A stretch of DNA of 64,000 bases from assembly GCF_002846395.1 (NCBI RefSeq), contig NZ_PJMU01000003.1:372001-436000 (forward strand). The letters run 5' to 3'. The notes beneath the pieces are model-generated. The model did no database searches. It had not been told where the DNA came from and saw only the letters and a program-made list of their open reading frames with translations. The DNA is from Pontibacter ramchanderi. GTDB taxonomy: Bacteria; Bacteroidota; Bacteroidia; Cytophagales; Hymenobacteraceae. Shown one piece after another: positions 1 to 8,384 of the stretch. The first letter of the stretch is position 1. Each line of letters starts with the position of its first letter. The translations under genes were made by a program, and so were the position numbers.

Positions 1-34
1 TATGGTATTGTACCATCTAAACAAAATAAGAACT

Positions 35-328
35 ATGGACACACAAGATCTTAAAAGAGACGCACAAGATTTGAAAAACAAAGCTGACAGAATAAATCCA
101 CAGCATAAAGAAGGACCAGTTGCTGCAGCCATCGAAGACTATACTTCCCGCATCCCATCCGACGTATTTCTATGGGCTGCCTTGGGCTCCATGGCCGTAT
201 CTGCAACCCTGAAGATTATGAAGAAAGATGAAGAGGCTTTGTTCGTAGGACAGTGGGCTCCTTCTTTCCTATTGCTGGGTAACTACAATAAGATGATCAA
301 GCTGGTAGGTTACCAGAGCGATAAATAA
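35..328 (+). CDS. Small probable membrane protein, unknown function
   Basis: I do not recognise this 97-residue protein. The first 35 residues are charged and look helical. Two hydrophobic stretches follow at about residues 43-58 and 68-82, so it probably sits in or on the inner membrane. I chose the ATG at 35 because the ORF also runs open to the window edge (possible ATG at 2), but the extra residues look like leader sequence. A strong hairpin terminator lies 33 bases after the stop, so this is the last or only gene of its transcript. Confidence 0.7.
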   Translation: MDTQDLKRDAQDLKNKADRINPQHKEGPVAAAIEDYTSRIPSDVFLWAALGSMAVSATLKIMKKDEEALFVGQWAPSFLLLGNYNKMIKLVGYQSDK

Positions 329-360
329 GAAGCGTCTGATATAATCTCTTGATGAGAAAC

Positions 361-391
361 AAAAAGAGGGAGCCAAGGCTCCCTCTTTTTG
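361..391 (+). terminator. Intrinsic terminator
   Basis: The arms GAGGGAGCC (366-374) and GGCTCCCTC (377-385) are perfectly complementary. An A-run precedes the stem and a T-run follows it, so it could stop transcription in both directions. It ends the small membrane protein gene. Confidence 0.85.
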
Positions 392-530
392 TTATCATCT
401 GTCTATCCCCTGTTGTGCCTTCCGCAATAAATCAGCGGCACCGAAGCCAGATTTAATGACATTACGAGAAGAAAGTTCAAAAAAAATATTTTTTTTCACA
501 AACAGCACCGGTTATAGGTATAATTATCTC

Positions 531-538
531 TATATTTG
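531..538 (+). promoter_or_regulatory. Bacteroidota-type -7 promoter element
   Basis: TATATTTG matches TAnnTTTG exactly. No coding sequence starts downstream on this strand within the gap, so it probably drives the structured RNA that follows. I do not see a clear -33 TTTG. Confidence 0.5.
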
Positions 539-540
539 CA

Positions 541-620
541 CCGGCTAAAAGTTGAAGGTTGCCCCTCGGGTAATCCTTTGAAGAAGCAAGGCTCCTCACA
601 AAGGGGCCTTCGCTTTTTAT
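541..620 (+). ncRNA. Candidate small structured RNA, family unknown
   Basis: A roughly 80-base stretch in a 370-base gap between two genes. It follows an exact TAnnTTTG element. The outer stem pairs GAAGG (554-558) with CCTTC (607-611), and an inner stem pairs CCCCT (562-566) with AGGGG (602-606). A T-run ends it at 614-618, as in an intrinsic terminator. A competing pairing exists between CCTTTG (575-580) and CAAAGG (599-604). It lacks the GGAA-loop core of SRP RNA and is too short for tmRNA or 6S RNA. It could also be an orphan leader or terminator. Confidence 0.45.
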
Positions 621-699
621 AGGCCATACCTTTCCCGGGAAACGTCCAGCACCGGCCGCTTCATTTAGGAGTCAAAACACAGGTTTTGGAGCTTACCTG

Positions 700-1050
700 C
701 TAAACTGGCGCTTTTGAAGTTTCGGTAGTAATAACCTCGCCCGCGTGCAACACTTCACAGTACTTTTTGCGAAGGTTCTGCACGCCATTCCAATCAATCA
801 CATCCTCCTCACTGCTGAGAAGCGATAGATTTTCTTTCACAGAGGCATCTGATATAAACATTCTGTCCTGATAGAGTCCGTTGGCATAAAAACGGCAATA
901 GGTGCGGGTTTCGTCCGCTTCTGTCAATACAATCAGGTCGCAAGTTTGCAACTTGCTGGTAAAAAGAGAAAATTCATCCATAACAGGCAATCGGTATTCT
1001 GAAAGCACAGACCCCAAGTTGGGCAATATATCCCGCTTTGTCAAGATCAA
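700..1050 (-). CDS. Hypothetical protein, 116 residues
   Basis: I do not recognise this protein. It has no signal peptide or membrane segment and is probably cytoplasmic. The composition is normal for a soluble alpha/beta protein, with Cys at about 37, 52 and 97. It stands alone: the gene to its right reads the same way but is followed by its own terminator at 1395-1433, and the flanking gaps are about 370 and 400 bases. Confidence 0.55.
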   Translation of the reverse strand: MILTKRDILPNLGSVLSEYRLPVMDEFSLFTSKLQTCDLIVLTEADETRTYCRFYANGLYQDRMFISDASVKENLSLLSSEEDVIDWNGVQNLRKKYCEVLHAGEVITTETSKAPV

Positions 1051-1394
1051 TGGTGCTTGTTAATCTCACAAATTACGGTCATGTTATCAAAAGGTTACGA
1101 TAACCATTGCGATGATTAATTTTTTCTATTCTCCATGCGGGCAAATGCGGCAATTCTTATACCCGAAGTTGAAACTAACAACTCTTTCCGATCCAATCCA
1201 ACAACCCAACAAAATACTGATTAACAATTTGTTAGCAAACCTAAAGGTATAGTTAATGGTTGAGACAAGAACTTTTAAACCACCCGGCAAGAAGCCCTGC
1301 CTTATCATCCTTTTCCAAAAAATATCGGCACAAAATAAAAAGCTGAACTAGCTACTCTTTAGGGCGCCTTAACCTGTTGGGTTCTGAACAACAT
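1051..1394. other. Gap without a supported gene
   Basis: AT-rich spacer between the 116-residue hypothetical gene and the M3 peptidase terminator. A 60-codon open frame on the minus strand (1126-1308) has no recognisable features. One AGGTATA motif occurs near 1244. Confidence 0.5.
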
Positions 1395-1433
1395 AAAAAA
1401 GCGCTCTGCAAGTATATCCTGCAGAGCGCTTTG
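1395..1433 (-). terminator. Intrinsic terminator of the M3 peptidase gene
   Basis: GCGCTCTGC (1401-1409) pairs perfectly with GCAGAGCGC (1421-1429). Read on the minus strand, the stem is followed by a run of U from the A-run at 1395-1400. It lies just past the stop of the minus-strand peptidase gene. Confidence 0.85.
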
Positions 1434-1456
1434 GTGTGCATAAAATAGGCTAGGGA

Positions 1457-3655
1457 TTATTTCTTGCCTTGCTGGCCCGGTACCGGGAAGCCACGGTCAC
1501 GCATCAGTGCGTCGATCTTGGCGTCGCGGCCACGGAACTGACGGTAGGCGTCTGCCGGATCCATGGAATTGCGCGGCGCGAACAGGTATTTTACCAGTCT
1601 GGCTGCCACTTCTGCATCATAGAACCCGCCTGGTGCTTCCGCAAATGCCTCTGCGGCATCCGAGGTCAGCACATCGGCCCATAGGTAGCCGTAGTAACCG
1701 GTGGCATAGCCTTCGCCGGAGAACACGTGCCCGAAGTGCGGTGAGCGGTGACGCATCACGATCTCCTTCGGCATACCTAGTTTCGACAGAGTTTCTTTCT
1801 CAAACTTGTCCGGGTCCAGGTTGTTCGGATCGGCCAGGTGGAAGTGCATGTCCATCAGGGCAGAAGCCAGGAACTCAGTCGTAGCGAAGCCCTGGTTAAA
1901 GGTAGAAGCTTTCTCAATCTTGGCGATCAACTCTTTCGGCATCGGCTCACCTGTCTTATAGTGCTTCAGGAACTGGTTGATCACTTTGTCGGTAGATAAC
2001 CAGCGCTCCAGCAACTGCGACTGGAACTCAGTATAGTCACGCACGCCGCTGTTCAGGGTCGGGTATTTCACGTTCGATGCCAGGAAGTGCAGCGCGTGGC
2101 CGAACTCGTGGAAGAACGTTTCGGCATCGTCCCACGACACCAGCACGGGCTCACCCGGAGCAGGCTTTACGAAGTTGGAGTTGTTCGAAGACAGCACGGT
2201 TTTCTTGCCGTCGAAAGTGGTGTGGGCGCGGTAAGTCGTTGCCCAGGCACCGGAGCGCTTGCCCTGACGTGCGAACGGATCGAGGTACCAAAGACCAATG
2301 TGGTCGCCTGTTGTCCTGTCTGTCACTTCCCATACTTTCACGTCTTCGTGGAACACAGGTACAGAGCCTTCCGGCACTGGCGTAAATTTGAAATTAAACA
2401 GCTCCCCTGCCGTAAAGAAAATCGCCTGTGTCAGGTTGTTCAGTTCCAGGTACTGCTTCACCTCGTCAGAGTTCAGGTCGTACTTCTGCTGACGCACTTT
2501 CTCGGCGTAGTAGCGGTAATCCCAGGGCTCGATCGTGATCTTCGTTTTGCTCGTTTTGTTGGCCAGTTGCTGCATGTCAGCCACTTCTTCTTTGGCGCGT
2601 GCGATAGCCGATGGCCAAACGGCCATCATCAGGTCCATTGCAGCCTCAGGTGTTTTAGCCATGCGGTCCTGCAGTCTCCACTCGGCATAGTTGTCGTAGC
2701 CCATCAGCTGCACGCGCTCGCGGCGCAATTTCAGGATGTCCACAATGTTCTGCTTGTTGTCGTTTCCGTCGTTATTGTCGGCACGGGAGTAGTAGTTTTT
2801 CCATACCTTCTCACGCAGACCGCGCTCGTCCGAGTAAGTCAGGAACTGGTCCATGCTCGAGCGGGTGTTGGTTACGGCGTACTGGCCTTCCTTGCCACGG
2901 TCAGCGGCGGCTTTGGCAGCGGCCTTCACAAACGACTCCGGCAATCCGCTTAACTGGTCTTTGGTGAAATATACAACATACTTTTCCTCGTCGGCCAGAA
3001 TGTTGTTTGAAAATTTGGTGTACAGTGTCGAAAGCTCTTTGTTGATGTCGGCATAGCGCTTCTTCTTTTCAGGGCTCAGGTTAGCGCCTTCCATCTCGAA
3101 GCCTTTGTAAACGAGCTCCACCACGCGCTGCTGATCAGCTGGCAGCGGGTTTTTCTGGGCGTTGTCGTATACGGTTTTGATGCGCTGGAAGAGCTTCTCG
3201 TTCTGAGAGATCTTGGAGTTGAATTCGGAGATTTTCGGGGCCATTTCCTGCTGCACGGTACGGAACTCCGGTGTAGACACGTTGCTGCTCCAGATGCCGT
3301 AGTAGGTGAAGACACGGTTCAGCTCCTTGCCGGCACGCTCCATCTCTTCGATGGTGTTCTCAAAAGTGGCAGGCTGCGTGTTGTTGGCGATCTTCTCGAT
3401 CTCGGCCAGGTTCAGGGCCATGGCTTTCTCCATGGCCGGCTTCAGGTCGGCCAGGTTCATTTTGTCGAAGGCCGGCACGCCGCCGTACGGGCCTGTCCAC
3501 TCCTGCAGGAGCGGGTTGGTCTCAACGGCCTGCTGTTGCTGCGTGGTTGTCTGTGTGTCCTGCGTCTGGGGCGTCTGCGTTGAGGTGCAGCTCGCCAGCG
3601 CCAGCAGGACCGCCATGCCGGATGCCTTACCGGCTAATATGATTTGGTCTTTCAT
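1457..3655 (-). CDS. dcp: M3 family zinc metallopeptidase, Dcp-like lipoprotein
   Basis: A 732-residue peptidase of the M3 (thimet oligopeptidase) family, which cleaves short peptides; the Dcp group removes C-terminal dipeptides. The zinc motif HEFGH sits at residues 516-520, with the downstream part of the active site around the GYATGYYGY stretch. The N-terminus is a lipoprotein signal ending in the lipobox LASC with Cys23, followed by a T/Q-rich linker, so it is probably anchored in the cell envelope and trims peptides in the periplasm. Length is about that of E. coli Dcp plus the linker. It is monocistronic with its own terminator. Assignment to Dcp rather than oligopeptidase A is by overall resemblance only. 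Confidence 0.9.
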   Translation of the reverse strand: MKDQIILAGKASGMAVLLALASCTSTQTPQTQDTQTTTQQQQAVETNPLLQEWTGPYGGVPAFDKMNLADLKPAMEKAMALNLAEIEKIANNTQPATFENTIEEMERAGKELNRVFTYYGIWSSNVSTPEFRTVQQEMAPKISEFNSKISQNEKLFQRIKTVYDNAQKNPLPADQQRVVELVYKGFEMEGANLSPEKKKRYADINKELSTLYTKFSNNILADEEKYVVYFTKDQLSGLPESFVKAAAKAAADRGKEGQYAVTNTRSSMDQFLTYSDERGLREKVWKNYYSRADNNDGNDNKQNIVDILKLRRERVQLMGYDNYAEWRLQDRMAKTPEAAMDLMMAVWPSAIARAKEEVADMQQLANKTSKTKITIEPWDYRYYAEKVRQQKYDLNSDEVKQYLELNNLTQAIFFTAGELFNFKFTPVPEGSVPVFHEDVKVWEVTDRTTGDHIGLWYLDPFARQGKRSGAWATTYRAHTTFDGKKTVLSSNNSNFVKPAPGEPVLVSWDDAETFFHEFGHALHFLASNVKYPTLNSGVRDYTEFQSQLLERWLSTDKVINQFLKHYKTGEPMPKELIAKIEKASTFNQGFATTEFLASALMDMHFHLADPNNLDPDKFEKETLSKLGMPKEIVMRHRSPHFGHVFSGEGYATGYYGYLWADVLTSDAAEAFAEAPGGFYDAEVAARLVKYLFAPRNSMDPADAYRQFRGRDAKIDALMRDRGFPVPGQQGKK

Positions 3656-3840
3656 AGAAATTTAAAGAGAGTGATAAATTCAGCCCAAGATACAAAAAAT
3701 AGACCAAATGCCTCGCGTCGCAATTTTGGGCGCCCTGCTATACCTGAAACACCACCTGCATGCGTTTGTAAAGTATCCTTCCGGAGCGGTGGCAGAAACT
3801 GAGGCCAGCTCGTATAACAAGGACCGAATACCCTTTTACC

Positions 3841-4299
3841 ATGCAAGAATCCCCTGTTAAAGACAAACAAGCTTTAAGAAAGCTTTACGACACTATTTTG
3901 CCTGAACTGGCGCAGCACATCCACCAGCACCTGGCCGATGTAATCCCGCTTTTCCACGACTTTAAACTAGAGAAGCTGGTGGACACCTGGACGCGCGAGC
4001 CGGGCGCCGGCACCTCCACCGAGATCAGCCTCGACAAAGGCAATGTGAACCAAATGGGGTTGCGCCTGCGTCTGGAGGGTTTCCAGCGGGTGGGGGCCGA
4101 CAACTTCGACCTGACCAAAGACCTGCTCTTCCAACTGGACCGCACTTTCTATACCATCGGACCCAACCCCGACAATGTATGGCTGGAGAAAGACTACCTC
4201 CAAAAGTGGGACGAAGCCGACTACGAACTGGTAGCCGAAAAGTGGACAGAGCAACTGATAGACGACCTGACCGAGCGATTAGAGAAATACACGTTATGA
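3841..4299 (+). CDS. Hypothetical soluble protein, coupled to a methyltransferase lipoprotein
   Basis: A 152-residue protein I cannot assign. It has no signal peptide or membrane segment and is acidic, with helical ends. Its stop overlaps the ATG of the next gene by four bases (ATGA), so the two are translationally coupled. The gene lies divergent from the M3 peptidase with about 185 bases between them. Confidence 0.7.
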   Translation: MQESPVKDKQALRKLYDTILPELAQHIHQHLADVIPLFHDFKLEKLVDTWTREPGAGTSTEISLDKGNVNQMGLRLRLEGFQRVGADNFDLTKDLLFQLDRTFYTIGPNPDNVWLEKDYLQKWDEADYELVAEKWTEQLIDDLTERLEKYTL

Positions 4300-5048
4300 C
4301 CAAACGCCTCCGACTTACTGGCTCCTCCTTTTTGCTCGCCCTGCTGGCCAGCTTGTGCCTGAGCGGCTGCCACGCCTGCCAGGCACAGCAGCCCATTGCC
4401 AAAACGAAGGACGGCTATACCTACAAAAGACCCTCGTCTGGCGGTACGGGCAAGGTATACATGGGCCGGGAGATCGCCGCTATTATGACAGCCACCGGAG
4501 GCAACTGGCTCGACCGCGACACACGAGAGGAGGAAGAGAACTCTTCCCGCACGATAGAGAACATGGACCTGCAACCTACCAGCGTTGTGGCCGACATTGG
4601 GGCAGGCACAGGTTTCTATACCTTTCAGATAGCGCCAAAGGTACCAGAGGGCAAGGTATACGCGGTGGAGGTACAGGACCGGTTCATCAAAACGCTGAAG
4701 GAGCGCCGCAGCAAGGAAGAGGCTAATCATGTGATGGTTGTGAAAGGCGACAGCCTGGAGGTGAACCTGCCAGCTCATTCAATAGACATCGCCCTGATGG
4801 TGGATGTGTACCACGAACTGGCTTACCCGAAAGAGATACTCCAGTCTATTCACGAGGCTTTAAAGCCCGATGGCAAGCTCCTGCTGCTCGAATACAAAGC
4901 CGAGGATCCGGATGTACGGATCAGGGAGCTGCATAAAATGACCGCCGCGCAGATCCGAAAAGAGCTGGAGGCAAACGGTTTTCGCCTGCAGCGCCAAGAG
5001 GACTTCCTGCCAATCCAGCATTTCATGCTTTTCGAAAAAACACGATAA
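4296..5048 (+). CDS. Class I SAM-dependent methyltransferase with lipoprotein signal
   Basis: A 250-residue protein with a Rossmann-type methyltransferase core. Motif I reads DIGAGTGFYT, followed by an acidic residue after strand 2 (AVEVQD) and the motif around DIALMVDVYHEL. The first 25 residues form a lipoprotein signal with lipobox LSGC (Cys25). A lipid-anchored methyltransferase is unusual because SAM is cytoplasmic, although such predicted proteins are common in Bacteroidota. I chose ATG 4296 because it gives the signal peptide and the ATGA overlap with the upstream gene. An in-frame earlier start at 4179 lies inside that gene. The substrate cannot be read from sequence. Confidence 0.8.
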   Translation: MTKRLRLTGSSFLLALLASLCLSGCHACQAQQPIAKTKDGYTYKRPSSGGTGKVYMGREIAAIMTATGGNWLDRDTREEEENSSRTIENMDLQPTSVVADIGAGTGFYTFQIAPKVPEGKVYAVEVQDRFIKTLKERRSKEEANHVMVVKGDSLEVNLPAHSIDIALMVDVYHELAYPKEILQSIHEALKPDGKLLLLEYKAEDPDVRIRELHKMTAAQIRKELEANGFRLQRQEDFLPIQHFMLFEKTR

Positions 5049-5196
5049 GCCGGCATAGGCTCCCCTACTCTGTGCAAGTTAACAGAACGGCCAGATCCTG
5101 CAGCAAACCTGGTACTCTTTATAAAACTTTAAGATTCTGCACCTTAAATCATAACATGTTACGTAGTATAAGGTATAGCTGTAAAAATTGTAGTTT

Positions 5197-5436
5197 ATGC
5201 ATGCAACCACGTTTAAATTTGAGGAGGGCAGCCCCTATGTGGGTAGCCACCGCCCCATCGGGCAGGAGATCCATGAGCGACTGATGTGGCAGGCCAGGCG
5301 TTTGCACCGCGAAGACATGCTAAAAGCAGGCTGGGAACTGATCATTTACACCCCTATACCTGCTTACCTGGATAAACCCGCCACCATCGAGGTCTACTGG
5401 GATTACGATAACCCGAACGATCCCTGCTGCGATTGA
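5197..5436 (+). CDS. Small hypothetical protein, 79 residues
   Basis: I do not recognise it. It is a soluble, Trp- and Tyr-rich protein with a basic middle and an acidic end finishing in a Cys pair. It is the first of three small same-strand genes (5197, 5471, 5747) separated by 24-34 bases, probably one transcript. An AGGTATA motif lies about 25 bases upstream of the ATG. Confidence 0.6.
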   Translation: MHATTFKFEEGSPYVGSHRPIGQEIHERLMWQARRLHREDMLKAGWELIIYTPIPAYLDKPATIEVYWDYDNPNDPCCD

Positions 5437-5470
5437 CACAGCTTTTTCACCCGAATACCCTGATCACAGC

Positions 5471-5722
5471 ATGAGTCTTACTTTTTTTAACAAGCACACA
5501 CTGGCCGGCAGATGGGAGATGGTATGGGCGCACGGTACGCTGCTGGCAGAAAGGGGACGTCGGGGTTACCGCATCCAGCTCTACGACATGGGCGACTTCT
5601 TTGCTGAAGTGTGGAGCAACCCCGAAACGCAGATCATCGGGCTGATCAGGGGCCTGGCCAGCAAAAGGGCGCTCGAACCCTACACCAATAAAATCAACCT
5701 GATCGACATGATGTGCTGGTAA
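5471..5722 (+). CDS. Small hypothetical protein, 83 residues
   Basis: I do not recognise it. It has no signal peptide. The central stretch (Trp-, Tyr- and Phe-rich, with AEVWSN) suggests a small beta-rich fold. It is the second gene of the small orphan cluster, 34 bases after the first. Confidence 0.6.
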   Translation: MSLTFFNKHTLAGRWEMVWAHGTLLAERGRRGYRIQLYDMGDFFAEVWSNPETQIIGLIRGLASKRALEPYTNKINLIDMMCW

Positions 5723-5734
5723 AGATTAATGCGC

Positions 5735-5742
5735 TATTTTTG
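5735..5742 (+). promoter_or_regulatory. Possible -7 element just before a start codon
   Basis: TATTTTTG matches TAnnTTTG. It sits immediately upstream of the GTG at 5747, which argues for the later ATG at 5807 or a leaderless transcript. The short motif could occur by chance. Confidence 0.3.
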
Positions 5743-5746
5743 AGGC

Positions 5747-6049
5747 GTGAATTCTGTCAAGCTTAGCTCATACTGCCGCCTTTATGCTTTCTCCGACTAC
5801 CGCAGCATGAAATCGGCCCTCCCCTATATGCGCCAGGTCGTGTTGGCAAAAGCCCTGTCCGAAGTAGAGGAGTCCGATGCCAGGCGTGTGGTGATGCGCC
5901 TGCCCGGCGCCGGATACCAGAACTACCTACGGCCACTTGCCGGCCTGCAAACCAAAGCCAACGCTATTGCCTCCCTGATCACGGCCCTGCAGCTGCTCTA
6001 CAAACAAAACGGCTATGCGGCCAGGTACATCGTGGTGGAGCGTAGCTAG
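5747..6049 (+). CDS. Small hypothetical protein, 100 residues (start uncertain)
   Basis: I do not recognise it. It is basic and mostly helical, with a VVMRLPGAGY stretch in the middle. The longest frame starts with GTG at 5747, but an exact TAnnTTTG element (TATTTTTG, 5735-5742) lies only four bases upstream. If that is the promoter, transcription would begin at or after the GTG and the ATG at 5807 (80 residues) would be the true start. It is the third of three small orphan genes in a row. Confidence 0.55.
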   Translation: MNSVKLSSYCRLYAFSDYRSMKSALPYMRQVVLAKALSEVEESDARRVVMRLPGAGYQNYLRPLAGLQTKANAIASLITALQLLYKQNGYAARYIVVERS

Positions 6050-6236
6050 CCGCTGCCTTCATACCTGAAGGTGGCATAGCTCAATTCATAACAATTCGGT
6101 AACAGAAAGGTAGAAGGTATAAGCTATTTTAATCGTAATATTGCAATCATAAACCAGCTAAGCACCAGCCCGGAACACAATTGCCTGACAGCAACCCGGG
6201 CATGCAGCAACCTAACTAGATTATACCTGAACTGCC

Positions 6237-7013
6237 ATGATCCGGATAGCCCTATTTAGTGACATACATGCCAATCTGCCCGCTTTGGAAGCCTTTTTTG
6301 AAGATGTGGATGCCCGCCAGCCGGACTTCATTTACTGCCTTGGCGATCTGGTAGGGTATAATGTATGGCCCAACGAAGTAATTGATGAAATCCGAAAGCG
6401 CAACATCCCGACCATAGCAGGCAATTATGACTTTGGCATTGGCCGGGAGAGCAATGACTGTGGATGCGCCTACAAGTCGGAAGATGAGAAAGCCAATGGC
6501 GCTGTTTCCATCGCTTTTACCAATCGAATCATCAAGCAGGACCGCCGCCGCTACCTGCGCACTTTGCCGGCACACATCCGGGTGGAGTTTCAGCTCAACA
6601 ACGACAAACTGAACCTGTTGCTGGTGCACGGCAGTCCGCGCAAAATAAATGAGTACCTGTTCGAAGATCGCGACGAAAAAAGCTTGGCGCGCATTATGCA
6701 AGAGGCGGATGCCGACATCATGTGTTTCGGACACACGCACAAACCTTACCACCGCACTCTCAACACGGGCACCGGCGAGCAGCCGCACTTCCGCCATGCG
6801 ATCAACATCGGCTCAGTTGGAAAACCGAAAGACGCCGACAACCGGGGCGGGTATGTCCTGCTGACCATTGATGAGCACAGTTCGGTGCTCGACAAGGACA
6901 GCATAGAGGTGGCCTTCATCCGCTTCGCTTATGACTTTGAGAGAGCAGCCAGAGCAGTAGAAGCTTCCGAACTGCCAAATGCCTATGCCGACAACCTGCG
7001 CAAGGGCTGTTAA
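6237..7013 (+). CDS. Calcineurin-like metallophosphoesterase
   Basis: A 258-residue cytoplasmic phosphoesterase of the YfcE/MJ0936-like group. The metal-binding motifs are in order: D9-x-H11 in FSDIH, GD at residues 36-37 (LGDLVGYN), GNYD at 62-65 (usually GNHD in the superfamily, so the His is replaced by Tyr), HGSP around residue 130, and GHTH further on. Members hydrolyse phosphodiesters or phosphomonoesters with two metal ions; the substrate here is unknown. The gene is single, with about 190 bases upstream and a terminator downstream. Confidence 0.85.
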   Translation: MIRIALFSDIHANLPALEAFFEDVDARQPDFIYCLGDLVGYNVWPNEVIDEIRKRNIPTIAGNYDFGIGRESNDCGCAYKSEDEKANGAVSIAFTNRIIKQDRRRYLRTLPAHIRVEFQLNNDKLNLLLVHGSPRKINEYLFEDRDEKSLARIMQEADADIMCFGHTHKPYHRTLNTGTGEQPHFRHAINIGSVGKPKDADNRGGYVLLTIDEHSSVLDKDSIEVAFIRFAYDFERAARAVEASELPNAYADNLRKGC

Positions 7014-7065
7014 ACTTCAGGACCCGGCAAGTAAACAAGCACTGTATACCTACACCATGAACCGA

Positions 7066-7099
7066 CGAGCTGTCCCGAAAAGGACGGCTCGTTTTGTTT
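7066..7099 (+). terminator. Intrinsic terminator after the phosphoesterase gene
   Basis: CGAGCTGTCC (7066-7075) pairs with GGACGGCTCG (7082-7091) with one G-U pair, followed by TTTTGTTTT. Confidence 0.8.
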
Positions 7100-7268
7100 T
7101 CGGCTTCTTCAGTTGCAAAGAGGACTCACCTACTATCCTATGTTACTGCCAATCAACAGAATATATCATAAAAAATCTTAAAGGTATAGCCAAAATCTTC
7201 AAACAATCAAAAGTATTGCCGGTTGAGCTTAGTAGAATAATCTAACGCTCACTTAAAAAAACAAAAAC

Positions 7269-8285
7269 ATGAAGAAAACAGTAACTACCTCCGTTTTCGG
7301 CAGTAAGCTGGGTGCGCTGGCTTTTCTGCTGGCTATGCTTTTCTCCTTTTCTGCCTGCGACAAGCAAGACGACGTGCAACCGGAAGCTGACCTGCTCTCC
7401 GCTTCGGAAGACATGCTGACCGTACTGCAAAGAACCGACCTGATGAAAGGCAATGCACCCGCCCACGCCAAGGCCCATAAGAACCAGGATCGCAAACCCA
7501 CTTTCAACACGCTGCTGGTTGCCCTGGCCAAAACAGGACTCACCTCTACAGTGGCCAAAAACGACCTGACACTTTTTGCACCGTCCGACGAGGCCTTCGC
7601 CAAGCTGGGCCTCTACCCCAATAACATCGGGAGCGTACCCAACTTACGGGAGATCCTGCTTTACCACGCTGTAGCGGGCAAAGTATATTCTACTGACCTG
7701 ACGGCTGGCTACGTACCCACCCTGAATGGCGCGGCCCTGAATATCTCGTTAAATGGTGGTGTGCAGGTGAATGATGCCAATGTAATCCTGGCGGATGCCC
7801 GTGCACTGAACGGCGTGATCCATGTAGTTGACAAAGTGCTGATGCCACCAACACTTAACCTGGTGGAACTGGCCCTTAGCTTTGACCCGGAGTTTTCGAT
7901 CCTGGTAGCGGCCGTGCAAAGAGCCGGCTTGGGTGAGACGCTGGCCAGTGGTGGCCCCTATACTGTGTTTGCGCCAACAAACGATGCCTTTATCGCCGCG
8001 CTGGGTGAGTTAGGGTTTGCCAGCCTGGAGGATGTGCCCGTGGAGGCGCTAAGACAAATTCTGCTATACCATGTGGTGGAAGGCCGTGTGTACTCCTCTG
8101 ATCTGCGCTCAGGTGAAGTGAGCACCGCAAACGGCGACGCTTTCGTTGTAAATACCAGCAACCTCACCCTCACCGATACGCAGGGCAGAGTCGCCAACCT
8201 GGTACCATCCTTACTGAATGTGCAGGCTACAAACGGCGTCGTGCACGTCATCGACAAAGTGATTTTGCCTAACCTGGGCAGCTGA
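7269..8285 (+). CDS. Lipoprotein with two fasciclin (FAS1) domains
   Basis: A 338-residue exported protein. The lipoprotein signal ends at lipobox FSAC with Cys30. Two FAS1 domains follow at about residues 75-195 and 198-337. Each shows the typical pattern: a TLFAPS- or TVFAPT-like motif, then LLYHxV, and a VHVIDKV-type end. FAS1 domains mediate adhesion to matrix or sugars in many organisms. It is probably on the cell surface or in the periplasm. It is a single gene with a strong terminator 20 bases after the stop. Confidence 0.92.
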   Translation: MKKTVTTSVFGSKLGALAFLLAMLFSFSACDKQDDVQPEADLLSASEDMLTVLQRTDLMKGNAPAHAKAHKNQDRKPTFNTLLVALAKTGLTSTVAKNDLTLFAPSDEAFAKLGLYPNNIGSVPNLREILLYHAVAGKVYSTDLTAGYVPTLNGAALNISLNGGVQVNDANVILADARALNGVIHVVDKVLMPPTLNLVELALSFDPEFSILVAAVQRAGLGETLASGGPYTVFAPTNDAFIAALGELGFASLEDVPVEALRQILLYHVVEGRVYSSDLRSGEVSTANGDAFVVNTSNLTLTDTQGRVANLVPSLLNVQATNGVVHVIDKVILPNLGS

Positions 8286-8305
8286 TTGCGATTGCCACAA
8301 AACCT

Positions 8306-8348
8306 AAACAGCGGGACCTGAATTAAAATCAGGTCCCGCTGTTTTTTT
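8306..8348 (+). terminator. Intrinsic terminator after the FAS1 gene
   Basis: A long perfect stem: ACAGCGGGACCTGA (about 8308-8321) pairs with TCAGGTCCCGCTGT (8329-8342), followed by seven Ts. It lies between convergent genes and may also serve the minus-strand kinase. Confidence 0.9.
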
Positions 8349-8384
8349 AAGATCCTGCCGCTATAATTTACGGCACACGTTAGC

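Noticed and set aside
541-620. SRP (4.5S) RNA for the small structured RNA
   Set aside because: It lacks the conserved GGAA tetraloop and the AGCAGCC-type internal loop, so I left it unassigned.
1126-1308. 60-codon open frame on the minus strand
   Set aside because: No recognisable features, low-complexity composition and no support from neighbours.
2087-2953. 288-codon open frame on the plus strand
   Set aside because: Antisense to the M3 peptidase, which has clear motifs; composition is typical of a shadow frame in GC-rich DNA.
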